Assembly (NCBI RefSeq): GCF_023571765.1
Contig: NZ_JAMJXC010000010.1
Span: 62,001 to 126,000 of the forward strand
DNA from: Xanthobacter aminoxidans
GTDB lineage: Bacteria; Pseudomonadota; Alphaproteobacteria; Rhizobiales; Xanthobacteraceae
Direction of reading: 5' to 3'
DNA: 64,000 bases
Made by a program: the position numbers and the translations under genes. The notes below the pieces were generated by a model that saw only the letters and a list, made by a program, of their open reading frames with translations, was not told the DNA's origin and ran no database searches. Positions 17,606-26,262 of the stretch are shown here, in pieces. The stretch's first letter is position 1, and every line of letters begins with the position of its first letter.

Positions 17606-19045
17606 TCAGAATGCACGCGGCATGGTGCGCAGGACCGCCAGCGCGGAGCCGATGGCGAGCTGGGAGGCGAACACGGCCGTGGCGATGGCTGCGCCGATCA
17701 TGCCGAAGGACGGGATGAGCAGCACGCACAGGATCAGGCAGACCACCGTCTGCGCCACCGTGAGCCAGCGCAGCAGTCCGCCGTGGCCCGCCATGGCCAG
17801 CACGATCTCCTGGCAGGGCAGCAGGGCATAGACCAACTGGCCCACCGCAAGGATGACCAGAGCGGTGGCGGCAATCTCGAAGCCCGGGCCCACGAGGTGC
17901 AGGATCATCGCCGGAAAGAAGAACATGCCGAACAGCAGCGGCGCGCTGAACACCGCGATGGCGAGGCGGACCTTGCGGTTCAGCTGGCGCAGGGCGTCCC
18001 ATTGGCCCTGCCGGTGGCGGGCGGCGAAGGAGGGGGCCGCCACGCTGCCGATCGAGGCGCTCACCACCCAGGTCAGCATGGAGATGCGGCTGGCCACGCT
18101 GAAGGCGCCGACCTGGGCCGGCTGGCCGAAGGTGGCAAGCAGAAGCACCGGCAATGAGGGCAGGAGGATCTGCACCGTCTCCACCACCGCCAGGGGCATG
18201 GCCGTGCGCCACAGCGCGGGCAACTGCTCCGCCGTACCGTCCATATCCGAGGGGGTGTCCACGAAGCGGTGGCGATCCCGCCACACCAGCACCATACCGA
18301 TGAGCGCGGCCGCGACGTTTGCCACCGCCAGCGCGATCAGGACGCCGTCGAGGGACTGCACCCCGGCGAGCAGAGCCGCTAGGGTGAAGCAGGGCCAGAG
18401 CCCATTCTGCACGAGCTGTCCCCAGGCGCTCTTGTGCAGGCCCATGAGGGCGTTGCCGACGAAATAGCACATCGCCTGGGGCAGGATGATGAAGGCGGCG
18501 AGGAACAGGGGGCGGGCCGCCTCGGGATCACGGAAAAGGCGGGTAGCGATCGGCTCCGACAATGCGCCGGTGATCAGGGAGACAACCAGCCCGATGACGA
18601 GCACGGCCACTCCGCCGGTCAGCAAGGCGTGCCGCGCGGCGCGCCCCTTGCCGATGGCGAGTTCTGCGGCCACGTGGCGCACCACGGCCCGCTCGAAGCC
18701 GCCGCGCGAGACAGTGGCGAAAACGCCGACCCAGGTGAGGCAGAGGAAGAAATAGCCGGAATCATGCACGCCCAGGATGCGCGCGCCGAGCACGTAGAGG
18801 CCGAGCTTGCCGACCAGTTCGAGCCCGCGCGCCATCATGGCCGCGAGATAGATGCCGTAGGTGTTGATGAGCCCCATGGCGGAGCGGAGCTGGGCGGCGC
18901 TCACGGGCGGAACGATCCGGTCCGGGCCGCCGGGAGGCCGAGGATCGATCCCCGCGCGGCAGGTGCCCGCAACCTGCCTGCGCCTTTCTCGTCCGTTCTC
19001 GCCACCCGAGCCCCCGTCGCCGCTATCCTGCCTCGGCGAGGTCAT
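17606..19045 (-). CDS. Wzx-type polysaccharide flippase (MOP superfamily)
   Basis: About 479 residues with 12 or more hydrophobic helices beginning at TYGIYLAAMMARGLELVGKLGLYVLGARILG, the usual first helices of Wzx/RfbX flippases that move lipid-linked repeat units across the inner membrane. The start is unresolved. ATG 19045 has GGGGG upstream but adds a 57-residue Gly/Arg-rich hydrophilic lead. GTG 18904 (VSAAQLRSAMG) or ATG 18877 would give a normal short N-terminus. It is divergent from the small secreted-protein gene at 19196 and the first gene of the leftward group. Confidence 0.85.
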   Translation of the reverse strand: MTSPRQDSGDGGSGGENGRERRRQVAGTCRAGIDPRPPGGPDRIVPPVSAAQLRSAMGLINTYGIYLAAMMARGLELVGKLGLYVLGARILGVHDSGYFFLCLTWVGVFATVSRGGFERAVVRHVAAELAIGKGRAARHALLTGGVAVLVIGLVVSLITGALSEPIATRLFRDPEAARPLFLAAFIILPQAMCYFVGNALMGLHKSAWGQLVQNGLWPCFTLAALLAGVQSLDGVLIALAVANVAAALIGMVLVWRDRHRFVDTPSDMDGTAEQLPALWRTAMPLAVVETVQILLPSLPVLLLATFGQPAQVGAFSVASRISMLTWVVSASIGSVAAPSFAARHRQGQWDALRQLNRKVRLAIAVFSAPLLFGMFFFPAMILHLVGPGFEIAATALVILAVGQLVYALLPCQEIVLAMAGHGGLLRWLTVAQTVVCLILCVLLIPSFGMIGAAIATAVFASQLAIGSALAVLRTMPRAF

Positions 19046-19195
19046 GGCCCCCGCCGGTGCCGGACCGGTTCCGCAAAGCAGCATCCGGCCCTATGAGGGA
19101 GCATTAGTGCGCACGCGCGGCCAAGGGAAGCGGTAGCACAGGGGTTGCCGCTTTTTGGGGCGGGAGCGGGCGGCGCGGGAAACGGGAGGCGGCCT

Positions 19196-19639
19196 ATGGC
19201 GGGACGAACCGGAGGCAGGCGAAGCGGGCACGCCCCGGCGGGGCGCAGCTTCACGAGCCTCCTCGTGGGGGTACTCATCCTCGGGCTTATGGCAGGTCCG
19301 GGGGGCGCGCAGGCCCCCATGCAGAGCTTCGGCGACATGCCGGCGCGGCCGCGCATCGATCCGGATGTGGACCCCTATCCCTTCGATCCGTTCCTCTCGC
19401 TGCGCATCTACCTGCGCCAGCGCCTGCCGGCCGGATGGTGGGCGCGCGACCCGGTTTACGACGCCGGCGCCTTTACCGTTGTGGTCAACATTCCCGAGAA
19501 CTGGCGGGGCAATCCCACCTCCGCCATGCTCCAGCTATGCCCGCAGCCGACGAGCGCCCTGTGGCAGGGCATCACGCTGATCGAACTGAAACCGTTCTTC
19601 CACAAGAGCCCGTGGCCGTCGGTCTCGTGCCGCAAGTGA
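19196..19639 (+). CDS. hypothetical secreted protein
   Basis: A 147-residue protein I do not recognise. An Arg/Gly-rich n-region is followed by a hydrophobic core (LLVGVLILGLMAGPGG) and AQA, a clear signal peptide, so the mature protein of about 105 residues is periplasmic or secreted. The mature part has YPFDPFLSLRIYLRQRLPAGWW, VVNIPENWRGNPTSAMLQLC and SVSCRK; two Cys could form a disulfide. ATG 19196 follows GGGAGG with ideal spacing. Its position divergent from the flippase gene suggests a role in the cell envelope, but nothing in the sequence gives a function. Confidence 0.65.
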   Translation: MAGRTGGRRSGHAPAGRSFTSLLVGVLILGLMAGPGGAQAPMQSFGDMPARPRIDPDVDPYPFDPFLSLRIYLRQRLPAGWWARDPVYDAGAFTVVVNIPENWRGNPTSAMLQLCPQPTSALWQGITLIELKPFFHKSPWPSVSCRK

Positions 19640-19663
19640 CGCGGCCTCAGGCGCGGCGCAGCC

Positions 19664-19918
19664 TCAGAGGTTGATCTCGCTGCGGAGCGACCGGTGCACG
19701 TGGACCGGGGAGGCCGGCGACATGTGACGGCCGGACGTGCGCTCGAAGCCGAAGACGACCGCCATCGCGACGAAGGCGAAGAAGATGATGCTGCTCGCCG
19801 TGCTCAGCGTCAGAACGAGGCTGCCCAGCGCGACGAACATCTCCGAGGGGTGGGTCACCACCGCGAACAGCAGCGCGAAGGCGAGAAAGGCCGGGAAAAC
19901 GGCGCGAATGATCCACAT
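19664..19918 (-). CDS. hypothetical small inner-membrane protein
   Basis: An 84-residue protein with two hydrophobic helices (about 5-22 and 29-54) and a polar C-terminal tail rich in His, Ser and Arg. No family is recognised. ATG 19918 is preceded by GGAGG at good spacing; the open frame to 20032 is AT-rich promoter-like DNA. It converges on the secreted-protein gene. The upstream stretch 19960-20000 is unusually AT-rich for this genome, as expected for a regulated promoter. Confidence 0.55.
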   Translation of the reverse strand: MWIIRAVFPAFLAFALLFAVVTHPSEMFVALGSLVLTLSTASSIIFFAFVAMAVVFGFERTSGRHMSPASPVHVHRSLRSEINL

Positions 19919-20169
19919 GGCGAGGCCTCCGAGTTTGACGCTGTCCAGTGCCAAAATGTCACAGATAATCTTAACGTTAACATATAATTTACCATTTTGA
20001 GAAGGGCATGAAGGTGCCGCGCGCGCTCGCATAACGAGGCGATGAACGGAGCGGTTCCTGCGGGGGAGGTCGGGGCGGGGGCGGGATCGGCCCGGTCAGA
20101 CGGGGTGTGGCCGCGGGCTGGCGTCAGGCCGGAACCCGCGCCTCAAGCCTTCGCTGCGAAAGCCCCAAA

Positions 20170-20205
20170 ATGAAAGGACCGCCGCGCCGGTCAGGCGGGC
20201 GGTCC
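20170..20205 (-). terminator. terminator after sdhB
   Basis: Read on the minus strand, GGACCGCC (20205-20198) and GGCGGTCC (20183-20176), with an inner CGCC/GGCG pair, form a long hairpin followed by TTTCATTTT. It lies about 28 bases past the sdhB stop. Confidence 0.65.
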
Positions 20206-20232
20206 CGGTAACAGCCGGAGATGTGGCGAGCG

Positions 20233-21018
20233 TCAGATCTGGCGCTCGACCATCATCTTCTTGATTTCGGCGATGGCCTTGGCCGGGTTGAGGCTCTTCG
20301 GGCACGCCTGGGCGCAGTTCATGATGGTGTGGCAGCGATAGAGCCGGAAGGGGTCTTCCAGATAGTCGAGCCGCTCGCCGGTGCGCTCGTCGCGGCTGTC
20401 CTTCAGCCAGCGGGTGGCCTGGAGGAGGGCGGCGGGGCCGAGATAGCGGTCGCCGTTCCACCAGTAGCTCGGGCAGGAGGTGGAGCAGCAGGCGCACAGG
20501 ATGCACTCGTAGAGGCCGTCCAGCTTCTCGCGGTCGTCCTTGGACTGGCGCCACTCCTTCTCGGGGGCGGCGGTGTCCGTCTGGAGCCAGGGCTCGATGG
20601 AGGCATGCTGAGCGTAGAAATTGGTGAGGTCGGGCACCAGATCCTTCACCACCGGCATGTGCGGCAGGGGATAGATGTTGACCACGCCCTTCACCAGCAC
20701 CTCGTCCATGCCCTTGGTGCAGGCGAGGGTATTGGTGCCGCCGATGTTCATGGCGCACGAGCCGCAGACGCCTTCGCGGCAAGAGCGGCGGAAGGTGAGG
20801 GTCGGGTCGATCTTGTTCTTGATGTAGATCAGGCCGTCCAGCACCATCGGGCCGCAATCCTCGCGATCGACGTAATAGGTGTCGATGCGCGGATTCTTCC
20901 CGTCGTCCGGATTCCAGCGATAGATGCGGAACTCGGTCAGCTTCTTGGCGCCGGCGGGCTTCGGCCAGGTCTTGCCGGTCGTGACCTGCGAGTTCTTCGG
21001 AAGAGTGAGCTCAACCAT
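20233..21018 (-). CDS. sdhB: succinate dehydrogenase iron-sulfur subunit (SdhB)
   Basis: A 261-residue subunit carrying electrons from SdhA to quinone. The [2Fe-2S] site is CREGVCGSC followed by the fourth Cys in TLAC. The [4Fe-4S]/[3Fe-4S] ligands are [12 protein letters not shown] and [17 protein letters not shown]. Family length is normal. ATG 21018 has AGGA upstream; the frame is open further upstream, but that is non-homologous lead sequence. It is the last gene of sdhCDAB, with a 100-base gap from sdhA and a hairpin terminator after it. Confidence 0.97.
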   Translation of the reverse strand: MVELTLPKNSQVTTGKTWPKPAGAKKLTEFRIYRWNPDDGKNPRIDTYYVDREDCGPMVLDGLIYIKNKIDPTLTFRRSCREGVCGSCAMNIGGTNTLACTKGMDEVLVKGVVNIYPLPHMPVVKDLVPDLTNFYAQHASIEPWLQTDTAAPEKEWRQSKDDREKLDGLYECILCACCSTSCPSYWWNGDRYLGPAALLQATRWLKDSRDERTGERLDYLEDPFRLYRCHTIMNCAQACPKSLNPAKAIAEIKKMMVERQI

Positions 21019-21118
21019 GGGACGTCCTGAAGCGCTGGAGCGGTGACCGCCCGCAGGAATTCTTGCCATGGCCGCGCGCGGCGGGCGTTCCCCCCGGCGC
21101 GCGCGGTCGAGTGGGGCG

Positions 21119-22954
21119 TCAGTACACGCGCTTCTTCGGCTCGATGTACTGGATGTCGTTGGACAGCGTGTAGGTGTGCACGGGGCGGTCGTCGAGCCGG
21201 ACAGCACCGGAGGCCGGGTCGAAATAGGCCAGCGTGTGCTTCATCCAGTTCACGTCGTCACGGTCCGGGAAGTCCTCGCGGGCATGGGCGCCACGGCTTT
21301 CCTGACGGTTCGCCGCGCTCTCCATGGTGACGATGGCCTGCGAGAGGAGGTTCTCGTATTCCAGCGTCTCGATGAGGTCGGAGTTCCACACCAGCGAGCG
21401 GTCGGTGACGCCGATGTCGCTGGAGTCCTTGAACACGTCGTGGATGAGCTTCTTACCCTCTTCGAGCACCTCGCCGGTGCGGAAGACGGCGCAGTTGTTC
21501 TGCATCACCTTCTGCATGGACAGGCGCAGCTCGGCGGTAGGGGTGCCGCCGGAGGCGTAGCGGTACTTGTCGAGGCGGCCCAGTGCCAGCTCGGCGCTGT
21601 TTTCCGGCAGGGGCCGGTGCTTCTCGCCGGGCTTCACCAGCTCGGCGGCACGCAGGCCGGCGGCGCGGCCGAACACCACGAGGTCGATCAGCGAGTTGGA
21701 GCCGAGGCGGTTGGCGCCGTGCACCGAGACGCAGGCAGCCTCGCCGATGGCCATCAGGCCGGGCACCACCTTGTCCGGGTCACCCTGGCGCTTGTCCAGC
21801 ACCTCGCCGTAATAATTCGTGGGGATGCCGCCCATGTTGTAGTGCACGGTCGGCAGGATCGGGATCGGCTCGCGCGTCAGGTCCACGCCGGCGAAGATCT
21901 TCGCGCTCTCCGAGATGCCGGGCAGGCGCTCGTGGAGGATGGCGGGATCGAGATGGTCGAGGTGGAGGAAGGCGTGGTCCTTGTTCTTGCCGACGCCGCG
22001 GCCCTCGCGGATTTCCATGGTGATGGAGCGCGAGACCACGTCACGCGAGGCAAGGTCCTTGGCCGAGGGGGCATAGCGCTCCATGAAGCGCTCGCCCTCG
22101 GAATTGGTCAGGTAGCCACCCTCGCCGCGGGCGCCTTCGGTGATCAGGCAGCCCGAGCCATAGATGCCGGTGGGGTGGAACTGCACGAATTCCATGTCCT
22201 GCAGGGGCAGGCCGGCGCGCAGCACCATGCCGCCGCCGTCGCCGGTGCAGGTATGGGCCGAGGTGGCGGAGAAGTAGGCGCGGCCGTAACCGCCGGTGGC
22301 GAGCACGGTGAGGTGCGCGCGGAAGCGGTGGATGCTGCCGTCGTCGAGCTTGATGGCCACCACGCCGCGGCAGCGGCCTTCCTCATCCATGATGAGGTCG
22401 ATGGCGAAATATTCGACGAAGAACTCGGCCTGGTGCTTCAGCGCCGCGCCGTAGAGCGTGTGCAGCATGGCATGCCCGGTGCGGTCCGCCGCGGCGCAGG
22501 TGCGCTGGGCGGTGCCCTTGCCGAAATGCGTGGTCATGCCGCCGAAGGGGCGCTGGTAGATCTTGCCGTCCTCGGTGCGGGAGAAGGGCACGCCCCAGTG
22601 CTCCAGCTCGTAGACGGCCGCCGGCGCGTTGCGCACGAGGTATTCGATGGCGTCCTGGTCGCCCAGCCAGTCCGACCCCTTGACGGTGTCGTACATGTGC
22701 CATTCCCACTTGTCGTCGCCCATGTTGCCGAGCGAGGCGGCGACGCCGCCCTGGGCGGCGACGGTGTGGGAGCGGGTGGGGAACACCTTGGTGATGCAGG
22801 CAGTGCGCAGGCCCGCTTCGGAGCAGCCCACCACGGCGCGCAGGCCCGCGCCGCCGGCGCCGACCACGAGCACGTCGTAGGTGTGATCCTCGATGGGGTA
22901 GGCGGCGCCGTTGATGCCGGGCGCGGCGGCCCCGTTCGTTGCGGTATCGGCCAT
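21119..22954 (-). CDS. sdhA: succinate dehydrogenase flavoprotein subunit (SdhA)
   Basis: A 611-residue flavoprotein oxidising succinate to fumarate in the TCA cycle and complex II. The FAD-binding [10 protein letters not shown] is near residue 33. The [16 protein letters not shown] segment carries the flavin-linking His. Active-site blocks [35 protein letters not shown] and [17 protein letters not shown] are all intact. It starts 4 bases after the sdhD stop with GGGAGG upstream, so translation is coupled. Length is typical for alphaproteobacteria. Confidence 0.97.
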   Translation of the reverse strand: MADTATNGAAAPGINGAAYPIEDHTYDVLVVGAGGAGLRAVVGCSEAGLRTACITKVFPTRSHTVAAQGGVAASLGNMGDDKWEWHMYDTVKGSDWLGDQDAIEYLVRNAPAAVYELEHWGVPFSRTEDGKIYQRPFGGMTTHFGKGTAQRTCAAADRTGHAMLHTLYGAALKHQAEFFVEYFAIDLIMDEEGRCRGVVAIKLDDGSIHRFRAHLTVLATGGYGRAYFSATSAHTCTGDGGGMVLRAGLPLQDMEFVQFHPTGIYGSGCLITEGARGEGGYLTNSEGERFMERYAPSAKDLASRDVVSRSITMEIREGRGVGKNKDHAFLHLDHLDPAILHERLPGISESAKIFAGVDLTREPIPILPTVHYNMGGIPTNYYGEVLDKRQGDPDKVVPGLMAIGEAACVSVHGANRLGSNSLIDLVVFGRAAGLRAAELVKPGEKHRPLPENSAELALGRLDKYRYASGGTPTAELRLSMQKVMQNNCAVFRTGEVLEEGKKLIHDVFKDSSDIGVTDRSLVWNSDLIETLEYENLLSQAIVTMESAANRQESRGAHAREDFPDRDDVNWMKHTLAYFDPASGAVRLDDRPVHTYTLSNDIQYIEPKKRVY

Positions 22955-22957
22955 GTG

Positions 22958-23374
22958 TCAGCCTCCCAGGCTGATCTTGAGCACGGCGAAGGCGCCGGCG
23001 AGGGCAACGGCAATGCTGAAGAAGGTGTTGGCCACGATGAGCAGCACCTTGAGGCCTTCCGTATGCACGTAGTCCTCGATGACCACCTGCATGCCGATGC
23101 GCATGTGCGTCGTGACGGAAAGCAGCGTCAGAAGGATGATCACCGCCACCAGCGGATGACCGAGCGTCGCGCGGGCCGCGGCGTAGCTCTGGCCGGCCAC
23201 CGAGATCACGATGATGATGAAGGCGATGGAGAGCAGGAGGTTCGCGGCGCCGGTGAGGCGCTGCGTGAAGAAGTGCTCGGTGCCCGACTTCGCAGCGCCG
23301 AGGCCGCGGACGCGGCCGAGGGGCGTGCGCATGGTGGTGCGTGCGGGCGCGGGGCCGGAATGGGGGGTGCTCAT
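22958..23374 (-). CDS. sdhD: succinate dehydrogenase membrane anchor (SdhD)
   Basis: A 138-residue anchor with three membrane helices (about 43-61, 74-91, 112-133). It has the motif TPLGRVRGLGAAKSGTEHFFTQRLTG common to alphaproteobacterial SdhD and the HMRIGMQVVIEDYVH block that includes the quinone/heme-side residues. Together with SdhC it anchors the SdhAB dimer and forms the ubiquinone site. It lies 10 bases after sdhC and 3 bases before sdhA. Confidence 0.93.
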   Translation of the reverse strand: MSTPHSGPAPARTTMRTPLGRVRGLGAAKSGTEHFFTQRLTGAANLLLSIAFIIIVISVAGQSYAAARATLGHPLVAVIILLTLLSVTTHMRIGMQVVIEDYVHTEGLKVLLIVANTFFSIAVALAGAFAVLKISLGG

Positions 23375-23384
23375 GGCGTTCTCC

Positions 23385-23783
23385 TCAGCCCTTCAGCGCG
23401 AGGCCGATGATCCAGACGACCACGGTGAGCACCACCGAGCCGGCCAGGGTGGCCTTGGCGAGCAGAACGCGCTCCGGACCGAAGCCGTGGATGAAGTCCC
23501 AGATGAAGTGCCGGATGCCGCCGAGCGCATGGTGCAGCAGCGCCCAGGTGAAGCCGAAGAGGACGAGGAGGCCGATGGGCGAACCCGCAACCGCGGCGAA
23601 CGTGGCGTAGGCCGAGGGGGACGTCGCGGCCGCGAGCAGCCACCATACGAGGATCGCCATGCCGAAATACAGGCCGACGCCCGTGATGCGATGCACAATG
23701 GACATCATCATCGTGAACAGCGGACGGTAGATCTGTAGGTGTGGCGATAGGGGGCGATCAATGCGCTGAGGGCTGTCGGCCAT
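23385..23783 (-). CDS. sdhC: succinate dehydrogenase cytochrome b556 subunit (SdhC)
   Basis: A 132-residue anchor with three helices. The N-terminal RPLSPHLQIYR and SIVHRITGVGLYFG (HRxTG, 31-35) are the family signature, and HHALGGIRHFIWD (84 onward) includes the heme b His. ATG 23783 follows AGGAGGAGG, a very strong ribosome-binding site. First gene of sdhCDAB; its promoter must lie in 23784-24046. Confidence 0.95.
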   Translation of the reverse strand: MADSPQRIDRPLSPHLQIYRPLFTMMMSIVHRITGVGLYFGMAILVWWLLAAATSPSAYATFAAVAGSPIGLLVLFGFTWALLHHALGGIRHFIWDFIHGFGPERVLLAKATLAGSVVLTVVVWIIGLALKG

Positions 23784-24046
23784 GGGGCCTCCTCCTGAAA
23801 AATCGATCGATCAGGTATCTCAATCGTCGTCTCTTCGCAACGATTCCAAAGCACCTTGGGCGGCTTTAAAGACCGTTACGCAGTGGCCGGCAATTGGATG
23901 ATCGTCCTATGTCCGCGCTTGTAGCGGCCGATTGCTGCGGTGCCAACGCCCCACCGGGGGCCGGATCGCCCCGCGCGCAAGGGAATGTGATGCCTTCGCG
24001 GATCGGCGCGACGCAGAACTGTTGCGGGCGTGCGGGCTGGCGGGCG
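23784..24046. other. intergenic region upstream of sdhC
   Basis: No gene is seen in the region between sdhC and ompW. It holds the sdhC leader with the AGGAGGAGG site and, beyond it, the terminator shared with ompW. A weak TTGCGA element with a 17-base spacer to TACCTG on the minus strand is the only promoter-like pair noticed; it is not convincing. Confidence 0.4.
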
Positions 24047-24080
24047 AAAAAAAACGCCGGGCAAGCCCGGCGTTTTCTTT
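24047..24080 (-). terminator. rho-independent terminator after ompW
   Basis: CGCCGGGC (24055-24062) and GCCCGGCG (24065-24072) form a perfect stem with an AA loop, flanked by an A-run on one side and TTTTCTTTT on the other. On the minus strand it ends the ompW transcript; it could also work in the plus direction. Confidence 0.9.
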
Positions 24081-24102
24081 TGGTCGCGACTGGATCGGTC
24101 GA

Positions 24103-24789
24103 TCAGAAGCGGTAGGTCACGCCCGTACCGAAGATCCAGGGATTGAGGTCCGCACCACCCTGCAGATAGGCGCCGCCGACGGTCTGCAGCATGAAGTCGG
24201 GCTGCAGGAAGATCTTCTTCACGTCGACGTTGAAGCCCCAGTGACGGTCGATCATCCAGTCGAAGCCGACCTGCAGGGCAAGGCCCCACGCGTCGTTGAC
24301 CTTCAGCGAGGAGAAGGCCGGGTTGGTCGACTCCTGGCTGAAGAAGGCGGTGTAGTTCACGCCGGCGCCGATATAGGGCTTGAACGGGCCGAAGTCGGTG
24401 AAGTGGTACTGCAGGGTGAGGGTGGGGGGCAGCAGCCACACCTTGCCGACCTGACCGAGACCGGCAATGGTGCCGGCGCCGTAGATGTTGTGAGGCGTCA
24501 CGCCGAGGATGAGCTCGGCGGCGATGTTCTTGGTGAAGAAGTAGGAGATGTCGAGCTCGGGAACGACGGAGCTCGAATAGGTCAGGTCCGACCCCAGGAT
24601 GCCGGTCACGGAGCCGCCGTTCTCGGGCAGCACGTAGAGGGCGCGCACGCGGATCTGCCAGGGGCTCAGCGGCTCTTCAACCGCGGGGGCCTTGTAGACC
24701 GGGGTGGAAAGATCGGCGGCCGTCGCGCTGCCGGCAACGAGGGCGCTGAGCCCCGCCGCGAAAATGATACCAAGTCCGAGCTTCGACAT
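24103..24789 (-). CDS. ompW: OmpW family outer membrane protein
   Basis: A 228-residue beta-barrel porin of the OmpW family with a clear signal peptide (LGLGIIFAAGLSALVAGSATA). Typical blocks are WQIRVRALYVLPENGG, VVPELDISYFFTKNIAAELILGVTPH, LPPTLTLQYHF and YIGAGVNYTAFF, and it ends with Phe (GVTYRF), the usual barrel C-terminus. OmpW forms a small eight-stranded barrel for hydrophobic compounds. I chose ATG 24789 with GGGAGC upstream. A perfect FNR/FixK-type box lies 69 bases upstream and a strong terminator follows. Confidence 0.93.
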   Translation of the reverse strand: MSKLGLGIIFAAGLSALVAGSATAADLSTPVYKAPAVEEPLSPWQIRVRALYVLPENGGSVTGILGSDLTYSSSVVPELDISYFFTKNIAAELILGVTPHNIYGAGTIAGLGQVGKVWLLPPTLTLQYHFTDFGPFKPYIGAGVNYTAFFSQESTNPAFSSLKVNDAWGLALQVGFDWMIDRHWGFNVDVKKIFLQPDFMLQTVGGAYLQGGADLNPWIFGTGVTYRF

Positions 24790-24857
24790 GCCCCGCTCCC
24801 ACAAGCCCTTTGAGATAACTGATGGGAAACACTTCCTCCTGCGAGGCGCTGTTCAGT

Positions 24858-24871
24858 TTGATCTAGATCAA
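24858..24871. promoter_or_regulatory. FNR/FixK/Anr-type box upstream of ompW
   Basis: TTGATCTAGATCAA matches the FNR/FixK consensus TTGAT-N4-ATCAA exactly and extends to a 16-base palindrome (24857-24872). It is centred about 75 bases before the ompW start and could also serve the divergent esterase gene. OmpW is known to be FNR-controlled in enterobacteria, which supports the reading. Confidence 0.7.
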
Positions 24872-25014
24872 ATTGGCGGCGGAGCTGCCGCGTGTGTGGC
24901 CGCAATGACACACCGCCGCCCCGCCGCCGCCGTATTCGCAGGGCAAGCCTGGACGCGATGGCAGGGGCGGCCGCCGCGCTGAATTCTATTTGTTTCAAGA
25001 GGCTTATTGCGCTC

Positions 25015-26262
25015 ATGACGGTCCTTGCCGCCCTTGTCCGCCACCGACCGGCCCCCGATGCTTCGACTTTAGACGTGTGGCAATCGTGGCTGCGGCGGGG
25101 CGCCGCTGGCAGCGGGATGTTCCTTGCGAGTCTCTTTTTGTTCCTGTTTTGGTCGGTTTTTGCTCCGGCCCATGCGGAATCGGTCAAGGACCTCAGGCTT
25201 TCGGTCAACGGGGAGACCCGCCGTTATGTGGTTGTGACACCCGACGGCGTCACCACACCGGCGCCCACGGTGATCGCGCTGCACGGCGCGGCGCAGACGC
25301 CGGAGAGCTTCCGCGCCTATTTCGGGCTCGACGCCGCAGCGGCAAAGCACGGGTTCGTTGCCGTCTATCCGGAAGGGGAGGGGCGGACGTGGAACGATGG
25401 CCGCCCGGCGGCCATGCGGCTCAAGATGATGCTGCGGCCGGGCGACGACGTGGCGTTCCTCGTGGCCCTGGCGCGGCGTCTGGCGGCGGACGGCATCGCC
25501 GATCCGAACCGCATCTATCTCACCGGCATTTCCAACGGCGGCTTCATGGTGCAGCGCATGGCCTGCGAATACAGCGGGCTGTTCGCTGCCTATTCGGCCA
25601 TCATGTCCACCGCCCCGGCCAACTATAAGGAGGAGTGCCAGCCGTCGAAGCCGGTCTCCATCCAGTTCATCCACGGCACTGCGGATTCGGTGATCGGCTA
25701 TAACGGATTCTGGACGCCGCTGGGCTCGACCCTTTCGGCACCCGACAGCGCCCGTCTCTATGCCGCATTGGACGGATGCGGGCCGGCCACCAGCACCAAG
25801 CTGCCCGACCTGGCCCCGGAAGACGGCACCACCGCCGAGCTGCGCCGCTGGGAGGGGTGCCGGGACGGCAGCGCGGTGGAGCTCATCACCATCGAGCGCG
25901 GCGGCCACCAGTCGCCGGCCATGGTGGAGACCAAGCCGGACCTCGCCACGCCATTTCTCGGCCTGCGCAGCCACGATATCGATGCCGGCGAAGAGGTTTG
26001 GCGCTTCATGTCGGTCTTTGGCGGGCTTCCGGCCCCGGCGGCGCCTGCCACGCCGCCGCGCAAGCCGAAGCCCAAGCCGGCCACCTCAGGCGCCGCGGCA
26101 AAGCCGGCGGCGACGACCTCGGGGCCGGCCGACGGGAGCAAGCCGTCGGAAGCGAAGTCGCCGGCTGCCAAGCCCCAGGGGGCGAGCGCCGCACCGCCCG
26201 CGACCTCTGCCGGGGCGACGGCGTCCGGCGTGACCGGTCAGCGCGGGATCAGCGCCCAGTAG
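25015..26262 (+). CDS. secreted LpqC/PHB-depolymerase-like esterase
   Basis: An alpha/beta-hydrolase of the LpqC (poly-3-hydroxybutyrate depolymerase/feruloyl esterase-like) family. The nucleophile elbow is GISNGG (Ser about 173), the Asp region is FIHGTADSVIGYNG and the His is in ERGGHQSP; VIALHGAAQ near the start gives the oxyanion region. The export signal is MFLASLFLFLFWSVFAPAHA, beginning at 25117. Starts at 25015, 25075 (GTG) and 25117 are all possible and give the same mature protein. The last 70 or so residues are a Pro/Ala/Lys/Ser-rich tail without predicted structure. The substrate is unknown. Confidence 0.75.
   Translation: MTVLAALVRHRPAPDASTLDVWQSWLRRGAAGSGMFLASLFLFLFWSVFAPAHAESVKDLRLSVNGETRRYVVVTPDGVTTPAPTVIALHGAAQTPESFRAYFGLDAAAAKHGFVAVYPEGEGRTWNDGRPAAMRLKMMLRPGDDVAFLVALARRLAADGIADPNRIYLTGISNGGFMVQRMACEYSGLFAAYSAIMSTAPANYKEECQPSKPVSIQFIHGTADSVIGYNGFWTPLGSTLSAPDSARLYAALDGCGPATSTKLPDLAPEDGTTAELRRWEGCRDGSAVELITIERGGHQSPAMVETKPDLATPFLGLRSHDIDAGEEVWRFMSVFGGLPAPAAPATPPRKPKPKPATSGAAAKPAATTSGPADGSKPSEAKSPAAKPQGASAAPPATSAGATASGVTGQRGISAQ

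Noticed and set aside
19930-19960. TTGGCACTGG word upstream of the small membrane protein as a sigma54 promoter
   Set aside because: The GG-N10-GC spacing is not met.
21068-23410. A 780-codon plus-strand frame across sdhA and sdhD
   Set aside because: Antisense shadow of intact sdhA/sdhD with no recognisable domain or signal.
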